64,000 bases of DNA from Algicella marina (GCF_009931615.1 NZ_CP046620.1:496001-560000), one strand, 5' to 3'. Shown: positions 8,376-17,410, counted from the stretch's first letter. The notes: generated by a model not told the origin, from the letters alone. Program-made: numbers and translations.

Positions 8376-8633
8376 GAGGAATTCCTCCTGCTTTCAGTCT
8401 CGGACGACCGGGCATCATGCCCGACCGGCAAGGCCATTGTGGCGCTTACATGGGATAGACGGCGGAGCAGCCATCCCCTTCCTGAGCGGTTTTTTGCTGA
8501 GCCAAAACTCGCTGAATCGGTAAACTTTCTGCGCGGACACTGGAAGACGGCGCGGTGAGCACGCATCTTAGGCACATGAGCGGGCCAGCATTCAGGCTCG
8601 ACTTGTGGGGAAACAATTAAGGACAACGGAGCC

Positions 8634-9143
8634 ATGCAAATGGTTGCTTCCGTGCGCGGTGACGCGCGCGAAGACCGCACCCTTCTGGACCATCAACCGG
8701 TTCTTTATCGCTACGCCTTGTCACTGACGCGGGCCAAGGCGCAGGCCGATGATCTGGTACAGGAAACGTTCAGCCGGGCATTGCAGGCCCGGCAGAAGGG
8801 TAACGAGATACGTAATCCGCGCGCCTACCTTATGCGTATGCTGCACAACCTGCACATCGACGGTGTCCGCGGCCGCAAGCTTGACGGCGAGCCGGAGGAA
8901 GAGGAAGCGGTGGCCGGCGGACAGGAGATGCAGCTGACGGTGCAGGAAGTGCTGGCGGCGCTGGAAAGCCTGCCGAAATCCCAGCGCGATCTGCTCTGGC
9001 AGGTCGCTGTCGATGGGGCGAGTTATGCCGAGGCTGCGAACGCGCTTGGCGTGCCGGAGGGAACGGTCACCTCGCGATTGTCGCGGGCACGGTCGGCGCT
9101 TAAATTGCGGCTCGGCTGGGACGGTGGCCGGGTCGTGAGTTGA
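8634..9143 (+). CDS. RNA polymerase sigma factor, ECF (sigma-70 family)
   Basis: A 169-residue ECF sigma factor with region 2 (YRYALSLTRAKAQADDLVQETF, ending RAYLMRMLHNLHIDGVR) and region 4 (LESLPKSQRDLLWQVAVDGASYAEAANALGVPEGTVTSRLSRARSAL split here as AYAEAANALG-type helix-turn-helix and VTSRLSRAR recognition helix). It would direct core polymerase to a stress-type promoter set. No anti-sigma factor, nepR or phyR gene is adjacent; the neighbours are a divergent EF-hand gene and a convergent membrane protein gene 12 bases away. A second ATG two codons in (8640) is also possible as start. It is not the EcfG general stress sigma by context. Confidence 0.9.
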   Translation: MQMVASVRGDAREDRTLLDHQPVLYRYALSLTRAKAQADDLVQETFSRALQARQKGNEIRNPRAYLMRMLHNLHIDGVRGRKLDGEPEEEEAVAGGQEMQLTVQEVLAALESLPKSQRDLLWQVAVDGASYAEAANALGVPEGTVTSRLSRARSALKLRLGWDGGRVVS

Positions 9144-9155
9144 CCCGTCGGCGGC

Positions 9156-9647
9156 TCAGTTCGGAACAGCCGCGTCGGTGACGGACCAATCCGTCACCAG
9201 AATGCCTTCGAGTATTGGGATGTCCGGAAAGCGCCAGACCGTGCGGAAGGCGCGACTTTGGCCGGGTGGAACGGTGACCCGTGCGCGGCCCCTGTCCTCT
9301 GCGACTACGGTGCACTCGGTCAACTGGGTTTCGACGGTCGGACAATCGTAGAGACGAATGCGCAGCCCGAAATTGCTGAGCGTCCAGTCCTGCGAGGCGT
9401 TGGTGACCCGTCCGGCGAGGACACTATAGCCCCGCTCTTCCGTCAGTACGATGTCGGCAAGCTGAACTTCGTCCGCCTCGATCCGCTCCGCCCTTGGGGT
9501 GGCGTTGATGTCGGCCAGCAGGAAATAGGCGGCGAGACCGCCGCCAGCCACGGCCAATACTGCCAGAACTGCTATCCGAAGATGCGGATAGAGGATCGCG
9601 ACTGCGATGCCGCCCGCGATGAGGACGAAGAAAGCTGCGATGGGCAT
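9156..9647 (-). CDS. membrane-anchored protein of unknown function
   Basis: A 163-residue protein not recognised with certainty. Two hydrophobic helices (about residues 3-20 and 24-43) are followed by a soluble beta-rich domain with LAGRVTNASQDWTLSNFGLRIRLYDC and VTVPPGQSRAFR. This layout resembles FxLYD-type or DUF3426-like domains, which carry an N/VTN-type beta strand and a C-terminal 'PPGQ' turn. Two cysteines in the domain could form a disulfide. It probably faces the periplasm. It is convergent with the ECF sigma gene. A target role for that sigma factor cannot be shown. Confidence 0.7.
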   Translation of the reverse strand: MPIAAFFVLIAGGIAVAILYPHLRIAVLAVLAVAGGGLAAYFLLADINATPRAERIEADEVQLADIVLTEERGYSVLAGRVTNASQDWTLSNFGLRIRLYDCPTVETQLTECTVVAEDRGRARVTVPPGQSRAFRTVWRFPDIPILEGILVTDWSVTDAAVPN

Positions 9648-9728
9648 GGGGACGCTCCGATTAACCTGTACCTGATGTAAGCTGCCGCTGCACGGATTTG
9701 AACCTCCGATTGATGCGGGCGGTATCGG

Positions 9729-11717
9729 TCAGCGGGCGGCATGGCGCGGCCGGCCTGCGGCTTCTGCGCGGGCCTCGCCCTCGATGAACACGGGACGACC
9801 TTCAACCGTCGCGCGTGTTTCATGGAAACTGACCGTGACTTCCGGGGTGTCGGCGCCCGCTTCGATGGCTGCAGCGCGGGCGGCGGCTTCGGACGCCTGA
9901 AGCGCGGCCTGTGTGGCGGCAGGCAGGTCGGGGTAGATGGTGGGAGTGCTGCGTGTGTGCACGGCAAAACCGCCGTCGGGTGACGTGGAGACATGAACGC
10001 TTCGGCGGATGGAGATGCGACCGGCAACGGCACCGATGGCATTGGCGACGCCGGCTTCTCGGGGGATCAGCGCCTCGCTCCCCAGACGGCGGGCGATGCC
10101 GGGATAGTAGGTGGGTGCGGCCGCGCCGAGGCCGATAAGCGGGAGTGTAAGGCCGGCGGTGAGGCGGGTGATGCGCGGGCTGTCGGTGAGGCCGGCACGG
10201 ATGAATGGATGCGTGGGATCCGGCGGCAACCCGTCCGCGCGGAGGGTGACTGCGAGGATCGCCTCGGCCGAGAACTCTTCGAGCCGGGCGAGGACGCGCC
10301 GGGCGAACGCCTCCGGCGAGGCGGCGACGGGTTGGCCGCGACCGTCGCGTTGGCGGGCCATGAGAAAGGCACCGAGGCGGGCAGCCTCGCTGTTCCAGCC
10401 GGATTGCAGGCCGAGGAGATGAGCGGCATCGCTGGGGGTGAAGGCGGCAATACGGATGAGACCGCGGCTGGCGAGGCGGCGGAGGTGGGCGCGGTCGGTT
10501 CGGTTAACCAGCAGGACGGAGAGGGGTAGCGGCCCGGCGGCGAGGCGGCTCAACAGCGACGTTTCCGAAGCTGGAAGGCTGCCAGGCACCGTGTGGCCGG
10601 TGGCGCGGGCAAAGCTGGCATCAAATTCAGACGGCAACGGGCGAGCGGCTTCCGCCTCCAGTACGGTCAGGAGATGCGGGTGCTCGCTCACCAGCAGCGA
10701 AAGCGGCAGGGCGCGGTCCGGGCCGAGCGTCAGACTCGCTTCGAGGGTGGGATCCAGTCGGACTCGGCTGTCGCCGCCAAGACCGACTGCCCGCATGTCC
10801 ACGGCCTCGACCATGGTGCGGAAGCCGCCGACCTCGGCACCGTCGGGACTGAGGCGAGGGCGACCGCCCTGAAGGATGGCGATGTCCGTGGTGGTGCCAC
10901 CGATGTCGGCGACGACGGCATCCTGCGCACCGGTCAGCACGGCGGCCCCGACAAGGCTGGCGGCGGGGCCGGAAAGGATGGTTTCGATCGGGCGCTGGCG
11001 GGCGAAGGCGGCGGAGACGAGGGCGCCGTCGCCCCGCACCAGCATCAGAGGTGCGGTGATTCCGCGGGCCGCGAGCGCGGATTCGGTGGCGGAGATCAAA
11101 CCGCTGATCAGGCCGATGAGCCGGGCGTTGAGCAGGGTCGTTACCGCACGTTTAGGTCCGCCGAGGCGCGCCGAAAGCTCGTGGCCGCAGGTAACGGGCA
11201 GGCCGGTTGCCGCGCGGAGCAGGCGGGCCGCTTCTTCCTCATGGGCGGTGTTGCGGCTGGCAAAGGCGGAGACGATGGCGATGCCCTCGACCTGTCCCTT
11301 CAGGGTCTTCGCTGCGTCTTCCAGTTCCGCGAGACCGAGGGGCACGCAGGGCTGGCCGGATGGGGAGTGACCGCCAGGAACGTGGATGAGCGGGTCACCA
11401 GCAAGCGCTTCTGCAAGGCCGCCGCGCGTGGCGTCGGCCTCTTCGAACCCGATGAAGACGAGAGCAGCTCGGCCTCCGCGACCTTCGACAAGTGCATTGG
11501 TGGCCAGCGTCGTGGACAGCGAGACAAGGGCAATGGTGACCGGATCGACGTCACCATCCGCCAGAACGGCATCAATGGCAGCGGCGAGACCGCAGGAAAG
11601 GTCTTGGTGGGTGGTCAGGGCCTTGGCCGTCTGGCGTACCGGCTCAACAGCGCCTTCTTCGAACAGAACGGCGTCTGTGTAGGTGCCGCCGGTGTCGAGG
11701 CCGAGAAGCAGTCCCAT
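9729..11717 (-). CDS. hydantoinase/oxoprolinase family protein (HyuA-type)
   Basis: A 662-residue ATP-dependent amidohydrolase of the HyuA/oxoprolinase-alpha type, expected to open hydantoin- or lactam-like rings. The ASKHA-type nucleotide sites are visible: LGLDTGGTYTDAVL at the N-terminus (phosphate 1), DIGGTTTDIAIL near residue 270, and the Hydant_A_N domain LSTTLATNALVEGRGG around 70-85. The start at 11717 is chosen because the conserved GLDTGGT motif follows at once; the upstream extension overlaps the transporter gene. No HyuB-type partner gene is adjacent, which is unusual. It is the last gene of the operon, one base after the BenE-like gene stop, so the two are translationally coupled. 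Confidence 0.87.
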   Translation of the reverse strand: MGLLLGLDTGGTYTDAVLFEEGAVEPVRQTAKALTTHQDLSCGLAAAIDAVLADGDVDPVTIALVSLSTTLATNALVEGRGGRAALVFIGFEEADATRGGLAEALAGDPLIHVPGGHSPSGQPCVPLGLAELEDAAKTLKGQVEGIAIVSAFASRNTAHEEEAARLLRAATGLPVTCGHELSARLGGPKRAVTTLLNARLIGLISGLISATESALAARGITAPLMLVRGDGALVSAAFARQRPIETILSGPAASLVGAAVLTGAQDAVVADIGGTTTDIAILQGGRPRLSPDGAEVGGFRTMVEAVDMRAVGLGGDSRVRLDPTLEASLTLGPDRALPLSLLVSEHPHLLTVLEAEAARPLPSEFDASFARATGHTVPGSLPASETSLLSRLAAGPLPLSVLLVNRTDRAHLRRLASRGLIRIAAFTPSDAAHLLGLQSGWNSEAARLGAFLMARQRDGRGQPVAASPEAFARRVLARLEEFSAEAILAVTLRADGLPPDPTHPFIRAGLTDSPRITRLTAGLTLPLIGLGAAAPTYYPGIARRLGSEALIPREAGVANAIGAVAGRISIRRSVHVSTSPDGGFAVHTRSTPTIYPDLPAATQAALQASEAAARAAAIEAGADTPEVTVSFHETRATVEGRPVFIEGEARAEAAGRPRHAAR

Positions 11718-11718
11718 T

Positions 11719-12879
11719 TCAGAACCGGCCCAGCCGGGTTTGCAGCAGGTGCAACAGTACGCCGATGACCAGCCCCCAGACGGCCGCACCGAGGCCCAGG
11801 ATGGTGATGCCCGAAGCGGTGACCACGAAGGTAATTGCAGCCGCTTCGCGCGTGATCTCGGGTGTGAGGGCGGCGGTGGCGGATTTGATGAACACGCTGA
11901 TCAGGGCGATGCCCGCGAGGGTGCCAAGCAGCAAGGTTGGTGCCAGGCCCGCGAAACCGGTGATCACTCCGGCGAAAATACCGAAGACGGCGTAGAACAG
12001 CCCGGCAAACACAGCTGCCCAGTAGCGCAGGGCCGGGTCGGGGTGGGCCTCGTCGCCCGAACACATGGCCGAGGTGATGGCGGCGAGGCAGGTGGCCGGC
12101 GCGCCGAACGAGGCCGAGAGCAGACTGGCGACGCCAACAGCGGTGAAGCCGTGGCCGGCCTCCGGTGCGTATCCGTTGGAGCGCAGGACGGCGACACCGG
12201 GGATATTCTGGGTAGCCATCGTTACGATGAACAACGGAATGCCGATGGAAATGGCAGTGCCGGGATCGAGCGCGGGTGCAATCAGGAGAAACGGGGTCAC
12301 CAGAGTCGGTGGCAGTGTCGCGCCGCCGGCATGAATCAGGGTGACGATGGCGGCGGCGATGACGGCAGCAGGCACGGCGAATAGCGGCCTGATGAAACGG
12401 GCGGCAATCCAGGTGAGGACGACGGGCAAGGCAAGCAGCGGGATTTCGGCGATGCCCTGAAAGGGCTGCATCGTGATCTTCAGAAGTACGCCGGCAAGCA
12501 TGGCATGGGCGAGCGGGATCGGGATGGCGGCGGCGAGTCGGGCGAAGGGACGCCAGAGGCCGGCAATGACAGTAAGTGCTCCGGCAAGGATGAAGGCGCC
12601 GATAGCCCCGGCAAAACCGCTCTCGGGCGTAGCGGTGACGGCGAGGAGGGCGACGCCGGGTGTCGACCAAGCTACCGAGATCGGCTGGCGTTTCCATAGC
12701 GCAAGAAAGACGCCCGTCAGTCCCATGGCGATCGCGGCAGCAGCAAGGGCCGAGGCGGCCTGCGCATCTGTCGCGCCGACCTGCCGGACGCCCTGGAGGA
12801 CGATGGGAAAAGAGCTGAAGAAGCCGACGATGGCGACGACAAGGCCGGTAGTTATGGTCTGAAACGGGGGCAGGGACAT
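11719..12879 (-). CDS. BenE-family (benzoate/H+ symporter-like) membrane transporter
   Basis: A 386-residue integral membrane protein with about 12 hydrophobic helices and BenE-family signatures such as SVAWSTPGVALLA near residue 70, IPIPLAHAMLAGVLLK near 125 and IVTMATQNIPGVAVLR near 225, with GAPATCLAAITSAMCSG. Members of the family are proton-coupled carriers for benzoate-like acids, but the substrate here is not known. Because the gene is directly coupled to hyuA and follows an ABC importer operon, an organic acid or amide related to the HyuA substrate is a reasonable guess. The ATG at 12879 follows a longer possible frame without support. Confidence 0.88.
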   Translation of the reverse strand: MSLPPFQTITTGLVVAIVGFFSSFPIVLQGVRQVGATDAQAASALAAAAIAMGLTGVFLALWKRQPISVAWSTPGVALLAVTATPESGFAGAIGAFILAGALTVIAGLWRPFARLAAAIPIPLAHAMLAGVLLKITMQPFQGIAEIPLLALPVVLTWIAARFIRPLFAVPAAVIAAAIVTLIHAGGATLPPTLVTPFLLIAPALDPGTAISIGIPLFIVTMATQNIPGVAVLRSNGYAPEAGHGFTAVGVASLLSASFGAPATCLAAITSAMCSGDEAHPDPALRYWAAVFAGLFYAVFGIFAGVITGFAGLAPTLLLGTLAGIALISVFIKSATAALTPEITREAAAITFVVTASGITILGLGAAVWGLVIGVLLHLLQTRLGRF

Positions 12880-12948
12880 TCGGGCCTCGGCGGTCGCGGT
12901 CGGGCGGACCTTAGGAGGCGGCAGAGGTGAGTGCAATCTCCGCCATGT

Positions 12949-13443
12949 TCAGAATCTGAAGCCGGGAGGGTAACTGTGCTGGCCATCAAAATCCGACTTG
13001 CCGATGGACACGCCCTGTGCGCGGAGCGTGGCGTAGCCGAACGTGAGGTGGAAGAAGAAATTCGGCAGCCCGTAGCATGTGGCAAAGGTATCCGCGGTCT
13101 GACGGAGTTCGGCGAAACCGGCGGTGTGGGTGATGGTGCGGGTAGTGGCTCCGGCGAAGTCCGCCTCTGTGAGCGGTGTCAGATGCGCACGGGCCGTATC
13201 CGCGCGGGCAGCGAGCGCGGTTTCCGGCAACTCCGGGGCATCGCGCCCGATCAGCGGAAAGACGGTGCGGAGCGTGAAGCCTTGGGCGGTGGCGAAGTGC
13301 TCCGCTGCCGTGCCTGTGTCCTCCGTCAGTCTGGATGCCAATGCGGTGTCTGGTGCCTTGGCGATGATTGAGTTCAGCCGTCCGAGATAATGGAGAAACA
13401 CCGGGACGGTGGCGCGAAACAGACCCGCGTCGCCAATTCCCAT
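12949..13443 (-). CDS. DUF1993 family protein
   Basis: A 164-residue protein of the DUF1993 family, related to DinB/YfiT-like four-helix bundles. It begins with PVFLHYLGRLNSIIAKA and ends with GLPNFFFHLTFGYATLRAQGVSIGKSDFDG, the characteristic family C-terminus. Function is unknown; no metal site is obvious beyond scattered histidines. It starts 6 bases after the ABC permease stop and precedes the BenE-like gene by about 70 bases, so it is part of the operon. Its presence inside an importer operon hints at an accessory role in handling the substrate, which is inference. Confidence 0.82.
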   Translation of the reverse strand: MGIGDAGLFRATVPVFLHYLGRLNSIIAKAPDTALASRLTEDTGTAAEHFATAQGFTLRTVFPLIGRDAPELPETALAARADTARAHLTPLTEADFAGATTRTITHTAGFAELRQTADTFATCYGLPNFFFHLTFGYATLRAQGVSIGKSDFDGQHSYPPGFRF

Positions 13444-13449
13444 GCTGGC

Positions 13450-14301
13450 TCAGCCCGGACTCATGCCACGCAGACGCTCCGACCGGCGGCGAAGGAGTTC
13501 GATTGCTGTCAGCAACATCACCGAGAGGACCACGAGGATCGTCGCCACGGCCAGAATCGTCGGGCTGATCTGTTCGCGCAGGCCGGTGAACATTTGCCAA
13601 GGCAGCGTTTTCTCGGCCGCAGATCCGACGAAGAGGACCACCACGACTTCATCGAAGGAGGTAATGAAGGCGAAGAGCGCGCCGGAGATCACGCCGGGCA
13701 GGATCAGCGGCATCTGGATCTTGAAGAAGGTGCGAACCGGGCCTGCGCCCATATTGGCTGCAGCGCGGGTAAGGCTTTCGTCGAACCCCACCAGAGTGGC
13801 GGTGACGGTGATGATCACGAAGGGCACGCCGAGCGCGGCATGGGCAAGGATCACGCCGATCTTGGTGCCCTGGATGCCGATGGTGGAGTAGAAGAAGAAC
13901 ATGCCCGTGGCCGAGATGATCAGCGGCACGATCATCGGCGAGATAAGGATCGCCATGATTGCGCCCTTGAAGGGCACATGGCGTTGCGAAAGGCCGATGG
14001 CGGCGAGCGTGCCGAAGGAGACCGACAGAAGCGTGGCCCATGGCGCGATCGTCAATGAGTTTTTGAGCGCCAGTTGCCAATCGGAATTGGAGAAGAAATC
14101 CCGGTAGTGCTTGAGGCTGTAACCTTCCGGATCCAGCGCCAGCATTTTCGGCGTGAAGGTGAAGAAATTCTCTGCATTGAAGCTGAGCGGGATGATTGTG
14201 AGGATCGGGAAGATCAGGAAGAAGAAGATCAGCCCGCAGATCACCCGGAAGCTGTAGTACCAAAGTTTCTGATGGGGTGTGGCGTAGACGGGAAGGCTCA
14301 T
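13450..14301 (-). CDS. ABC transporter permease, spermidine/putrescine-type (PotC-like)
   Basis: A 283-residue inner-membrane permease with six predicted helices and the cytoplasmic EAA loop LTRAAANMGAGPVRTFFKIQMP-type motif near residue 195 that docks on the ATPase. It would pair with the larger permease encoded just upstream (6-base gap) to form the translocation pore. The family PotC/PotI is recognised from FFSNSDWQLALKNSLTIA and SFDEVVVVLFVGSA. The substrate class (polyamine, opine or similar cationic small molecule) is inferred from the family only. Confidence 0.92.
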   Translation of the reverse strand: MSLPVYATPHQKLWYYSFRVICGLIFFFLIFPILTIIPLSFNAENFFTFTPKMLALDPEGYSLKHYRDFFSNSDWQLALKNSLTIAPWATLLSVSFGTLAAIGLSQRHVPFKGAIMAILISPMIVPLIISATGMFFFYSTIGIQGTKIGVILAHAALGVPFVIITVTATLVGFDESLTRAAANMGAGPVRTFFKIQMPLILPGVISGALFAFITSFDEVVVVLFVGSAAEKTLPWQMFTGLREQISPTILAVATILVVLSVMLLTAIELLRRRSERLRGMSPG

Positions 14302-14307
14302 GTTTCT

Positions 14308-15957
14308 TTACCCCAGCTTCACGTTGTCGATGCCGACCATCCGGTCGTACACCCAGTAGAGCGCCAGCACGATGACCAGCAACGCGGTGCCAAGGGCCGC
14401 GGCGAGGCCCCAGTTCAGGCTGGTCGAAATGTGGTAGGCAATGCGGTTCGAGATAAACGTTCCGTCTGTCCCGCCGACGAGTTCGGGCGTGATGTAGTAG
14501 CCGATGGCGAGGATGAAAACGAGGATCGAACCCGCGCCGATTCCCGGCACTGACTGCGGGAAATAGACCCGCCAGAAAGCTGTCCAGTTCGTCGCGCCGA
14601 GCGATTTGGCTGCGCGGAGATAAGTGGGCGGGATGGTCTTCATCACCGAGTAGAGCGGCAGGATCATGAACGGCAGCAGAATGTGCGTCATCGCGATGAC
14701 GGTACCAAGCTGGTTGTTGATCATGACGAGGCGGCCGCTGTCGGAGACGATGCCGACCCATACAAGGATGTCGTTGATCACCCCCTGTTGTTGCAGCAGC
14801 ACCTTCCACGCGGAGGTGCGGACGAGAAGCGATGTCCAGAACGGCAGGAGCACCAGGATCATCAGAAGGTTCGCCGTACGCATCGGCAAGTTCGCCAGTA
14901 TCCAGGCCACCGGGTAGCCAAGCAGGATGCAGGTGCCGGTAATGGTAAGCGAGAGGATCATCGTACGGATGAACAGCTTGATGTAGATCCGCTCGTCCTC
15001 TGGCTTGAGCGCGATGCCCTCGCCGGTAAGTTCAAGATCGGCGGCATTGAGGAAGTAGCCGGACGTGAACGGCGGCGAGAAAGTCTTGATCGTGGCCCAG
15101 GTCTCGTTGTCACCCCAGTCTTCGTCGATGTCGATGAAGGCGTCCTTGGTGCTGATCGGCGTGAAGCCGGAAACAGCGTCCGCCGCGGCGGAGAGCCTGG
15201 CATCGCCCAATGCTTCTGCGGCAGCCGGGTCGGCGCTGAGATCGTCGTAGAGGGACAGATAGACCATGTGCCATGGGTCTTCTTCGTAGGCGCTTTCCTC
15301 ATCCTCGGTCCGAAGGGTTGCGGCAAAGGCGGCGTAGGCGTCGGCCGTGCGCGGCAGCGCCTCTCGGGCGGCATCGGAAAGGCGCGGCACGGGGGGAAGT
15401 TCATCGAAATCTCGGCCTTGCTCTTCCTTGCGGGCAATCCAGTCCTGCGTATTCGCCAGCCAGGCTTCACCACCGAGCAGGGTGGCCAGTGTCCGGGGTT
15501 CCTCCCACGCGGGGTCGAGCGCCACGAATTGCTCCGTGATCTCTTCGCCGATGTCGTCGACGCTGCGGCCGGATTTGCGGAACAGCGACGACATGCCTGC
15601 GCTCTCGTAGTTCAGGCGGCTGCCGAGCCGGGTGTGCATCTTGCGTTCCGTCGCGATCATCAGGTCACGGGTCAGGGCGGCGAAGACCGGCTCTCCCGGC
15701 GTTCCACTCTCCGGCTCCCAGTCGGCGACCACGCGTACCGTACGGGGTATCGTGTCCGCCACGATCTCGTTCTTGACCGAGCGGAACAACATGTCGGCAA
15801 TGGGGGCAATGAAGGTGATCAGCACGAAGAGGAGCAGCGGGGCGATGAGCATCAGCGCCCGCAGTTTCTGGCGGCGCAGGGCGCGGGCGAGCGACTTTTT
15901 CAGCGGAACACCCTGATTGTCGACCATTATTGCCGTTGTTTGGCCGGTATCGGACAT
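14308..15957 (-). CDS. ABC transporter permease, PotB-like, with large periplasmic insert
   Basis: A 549-residue permease, nearly twice the usual PotB length of about 280-300. TM1 is at about residues 34-53; the remaining five helices with the EAA motif YLRAAKSLGATNWTAFWR lie after residue 328. Between them is a soluble segment of about 265 residues, acidic and rich in Ala/Glu/Asp, expected in the periplasm. The permease domain is intact, so the insert is an accepted domain and not a fusion artefact: the frame is continuous. The gene overlaps the DUF1330 gene by one base (TGATG). It pairs with the permease at 13450-14301. Confidence 0.9.
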   Translation of the reverse strand: MSDTGQTTAIMVDNQGVPLKKSLARALRRQKLRALMLIAPLLLFVLITFIAPIADMLFRSVKNEIVADTIPRTVRVVADWEPESGTPGEPVFAALTRDLMIATERKMHTRLGSRLNYESAGMSSLFRKSGRSVDDIGEEITEQFVALDPAWEEPRTLATLLGGEAWLANTQDWIARKEEQGRDFDELPPVPRLSDAAREALPRTADAYAAFAATLRTEDEESAYEEDPWHMVYLSLYDDLSADPAAAEALGDARLSAAADAVSGFTPISTKDAFIDIDEDWGDNETWATIKTFSPPFTSGYFLNAADLELTGEGIALKPEDERIYIKLFIRTMILSLTITGTCILLGYPVAWILANLPMRTANLLMILVLLPFWTSLLVRTSAWKVLLQQQGVINDILVWVGIVSDSGRLVMINNQLGTVIAMTHILLPFMILPLYSVMKTIPPTYLRAAKSLGATNWTAFWRVYFPQSVPGIGAGSILVFILAIGYYITPELVGGTDGTFISNRIAYHISTSLNWGLAAALGTALLVIVLALYWVYDRMVGIDNVKLG

Positions 15958-16244
15958 CAGTGACCCTCCACGATCAGAATATCGGACATGGCGTTGGCCT
16001 GACGGATTTTCAGAACTTCCTGATATTCATCGGAATAATAGGCTTTGCGTGCGGTCTGGTAATCGGGAAACTCGATAATGACGTGGCGCTCCTTCATGGG
16101 GCTTTCGGGTGTTTCACTCTGGCCGCCGCGGACCAGGAATATGCCGCCGAAACTCTCGATGATCGGGGTGTCGCGCTCGACATATTCCTTGTACGCGTCG
16201 GGATTGGTGACCGTGATGTGGCCAACCCAGTAGCCTTTGGGCAT
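15957..16244 (-). CDS. DUF1330 family protein
   Basis: A 95-residue ferredoxin-fold dimeric alpha/beta-barrel protein of the DUF1330 family. It has the typical MPKGYWVGHITVTNPDAYKEY start, HVIIEFPDYQTARKAYYSDEYQ in the middle, and a conserved Arg in the LVRGG strand. The ATG at 16244 is chosen over one two codons earlier because AGGAGA then sits 6 bases upstream. It lies between the solute-binding protein and permease genes and overlaps the permease start by one base. Function in the operon is unknown; related proteins are often beside catabolic or transport genes. Confidence 0.87.
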   Translation of the reverse strand: MPKGYWVGHITVTNPDAYKEYVERDTPIIESFGGIFLVRGGQSETPESPMKERHVIIEFPDYQTARKAYYSDEYQEVLKIRQANAMSDILIVEGH

Positions 16245-16300
16245 TCGCATTCTCCTGGATGAAGCGGGGCCGCGCCGGGTGGCGCAGCCCCAAGGGCCGA

Positions 16301-17410
16301 TTACTGGATCAGCCAGGCTTGGAATTTCGCATCCAGATCGTCGCGGTTGTCTGCCCACCATTCATAGTTGAACAGGAAGGTGTTTTGCGCGTTGGCCGGA
16401 TCGGTCGGCATGTGCGGAGCCATGTCGATGCCAAGTTCGGCGTGCTGGCCGACGAGCGGTGCAGAGGATGCACGGGCCGGACCGTAGGAGATGTAGGCTG
16501 CCTGATCGGCGAGACGCTGGGTGTCGGTCGCGAAGTAGATGTAGTCCAGCGCACGAGCCTGACGTTCGTCGGACAGACCGGCGGGAATGATCCAGCCGTC
16601 CAGATCGAACATCTGCCAGTCCCAGAGCATCTTCACCGGCTGGTCCTGCTCCTCGATCACGGAGAAGAGGCGGCCGTTGTAGGTGGAACCGATGGCGACT
16701 TCACCATCCGCCAGAAGCTGCGGCGTCTCGGCACCGGCCGTCCACCAGACGGTCTGATCCTTGATCGTGTCGAGCTTGGCGAACGCGCGGTCAACGCCCT
16801 CGTCCGTCTCCAGCAGGTCATAGACCTCCTCGATGGAGACACCGTCACAGATCAGGGCCCATTCCATGTTGGCGATCGGACGCTTTTCCAGCGCACGCTT
16901 GCCGGGGAATGTTTCCGTGTCGAACACGGCGCAGACGCTGTCCGGCTCGGAATCCCAGCCTTCATTATCGGTGCGGTAACCGAATGTGGTGGAGTAGACG
17001 ATCTGCGGAATGAAGCAGTCGGAAACGATCAGGTCGCCGAAATCTTCGGACGCTGGGGTGCCGTCCGGTGCCGGAGCAAGCTGCTCGTCCGCGTCGATTT
17101 CCAATGCAAGGCCTTCATCGCAAAGGCGCATTGCATCTGCGGCAACCACGTCCACGACGTCCCATGTGACGTTGCCGGCTTCTGCCATGGCGCGCAGCTT
17201 GGCGACGGCTTCTGCGGAGCTTTCGTCGTTGACGATCGAAACGCCGGTCTTCTCCATATAGGGGTCGTGATACGCTTTCTGCTGCGAATTTGAATAAGCG
17301 CCGCCCCACGAAACGATCGTCATCTCGTTTGCCATGTGGCCGTCGGCACTGGCTGCGGAGGCAATTGCCATCGCGCTGGCTGCGCCTGTGAGTGCATATC
17401 TGAGTTTCAT
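16301..17410 (-). CDS. ABC transporter periplasmic substrate-binding protein (PotD/opine-type)
   Basis: A 369-residue exported binding protein with signal peptide MKLRYALTGAASAMAIASAA (cleavage near ASA-DG). The mature part starts with MTIVSWGGAYSNSQQKAYHDPY, the classic N-terminal strand of the spermidine/putrescine and 2-aminoethylphosphonate/opine cluster, and includes WDVVDVVAADAMRLCDEG and YNGRLFSVIEE. It captures the substrate for the two permeases and the ATPase encoded around it. Ligand identity cannot be fixed from the residues seen. A strong hairpin (17456-17482) sits just upstream in the transcript. Confidence 0.92.
   Translation of the reverse strand: MKLRYALTGAASAMAIASAASADGHMANEMTIVSWGGAYSNSQQKAYHDPYMEKTGVSIVNDESSAEAVAKLRAMAEAGNVTWDVVDVVAADAMRLCDEGLALEIDADEQLAPAPDGTPASEDFGDLIVSDCFIPQIVYSTTFGYRTDNEGWDSEPDSVCAVFDTETFPGKRALEKRPIANMEWALICDGVSIEEVYDLLETDEGVDRAFAKLDTIKDQTVWWTAGAETPQLLADGEVAIGSTYNGRLFSVIEEQDQPVKMLWDWQMFDLDGWIIPAGLSDERQARALDYIYFATDTQRLADQAAYISYGPARASSAPLVGQHAELGIDMAPHMPTDPANAQNTFLFNYEWWADNRDDLDAKFQAWLIQ

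Noticed and set aside
9680-9730. On the minus strand GGAGGTTCAAATCCG resembles a tRNA T-arm just upstream of the HyuA gene end, as if a tRNA fragment or att site.
   Set aside because: The T-stem pairs at only three of five positions and no acceptor, D or anticodon arm fits around it. Chance resemblance is more likely.
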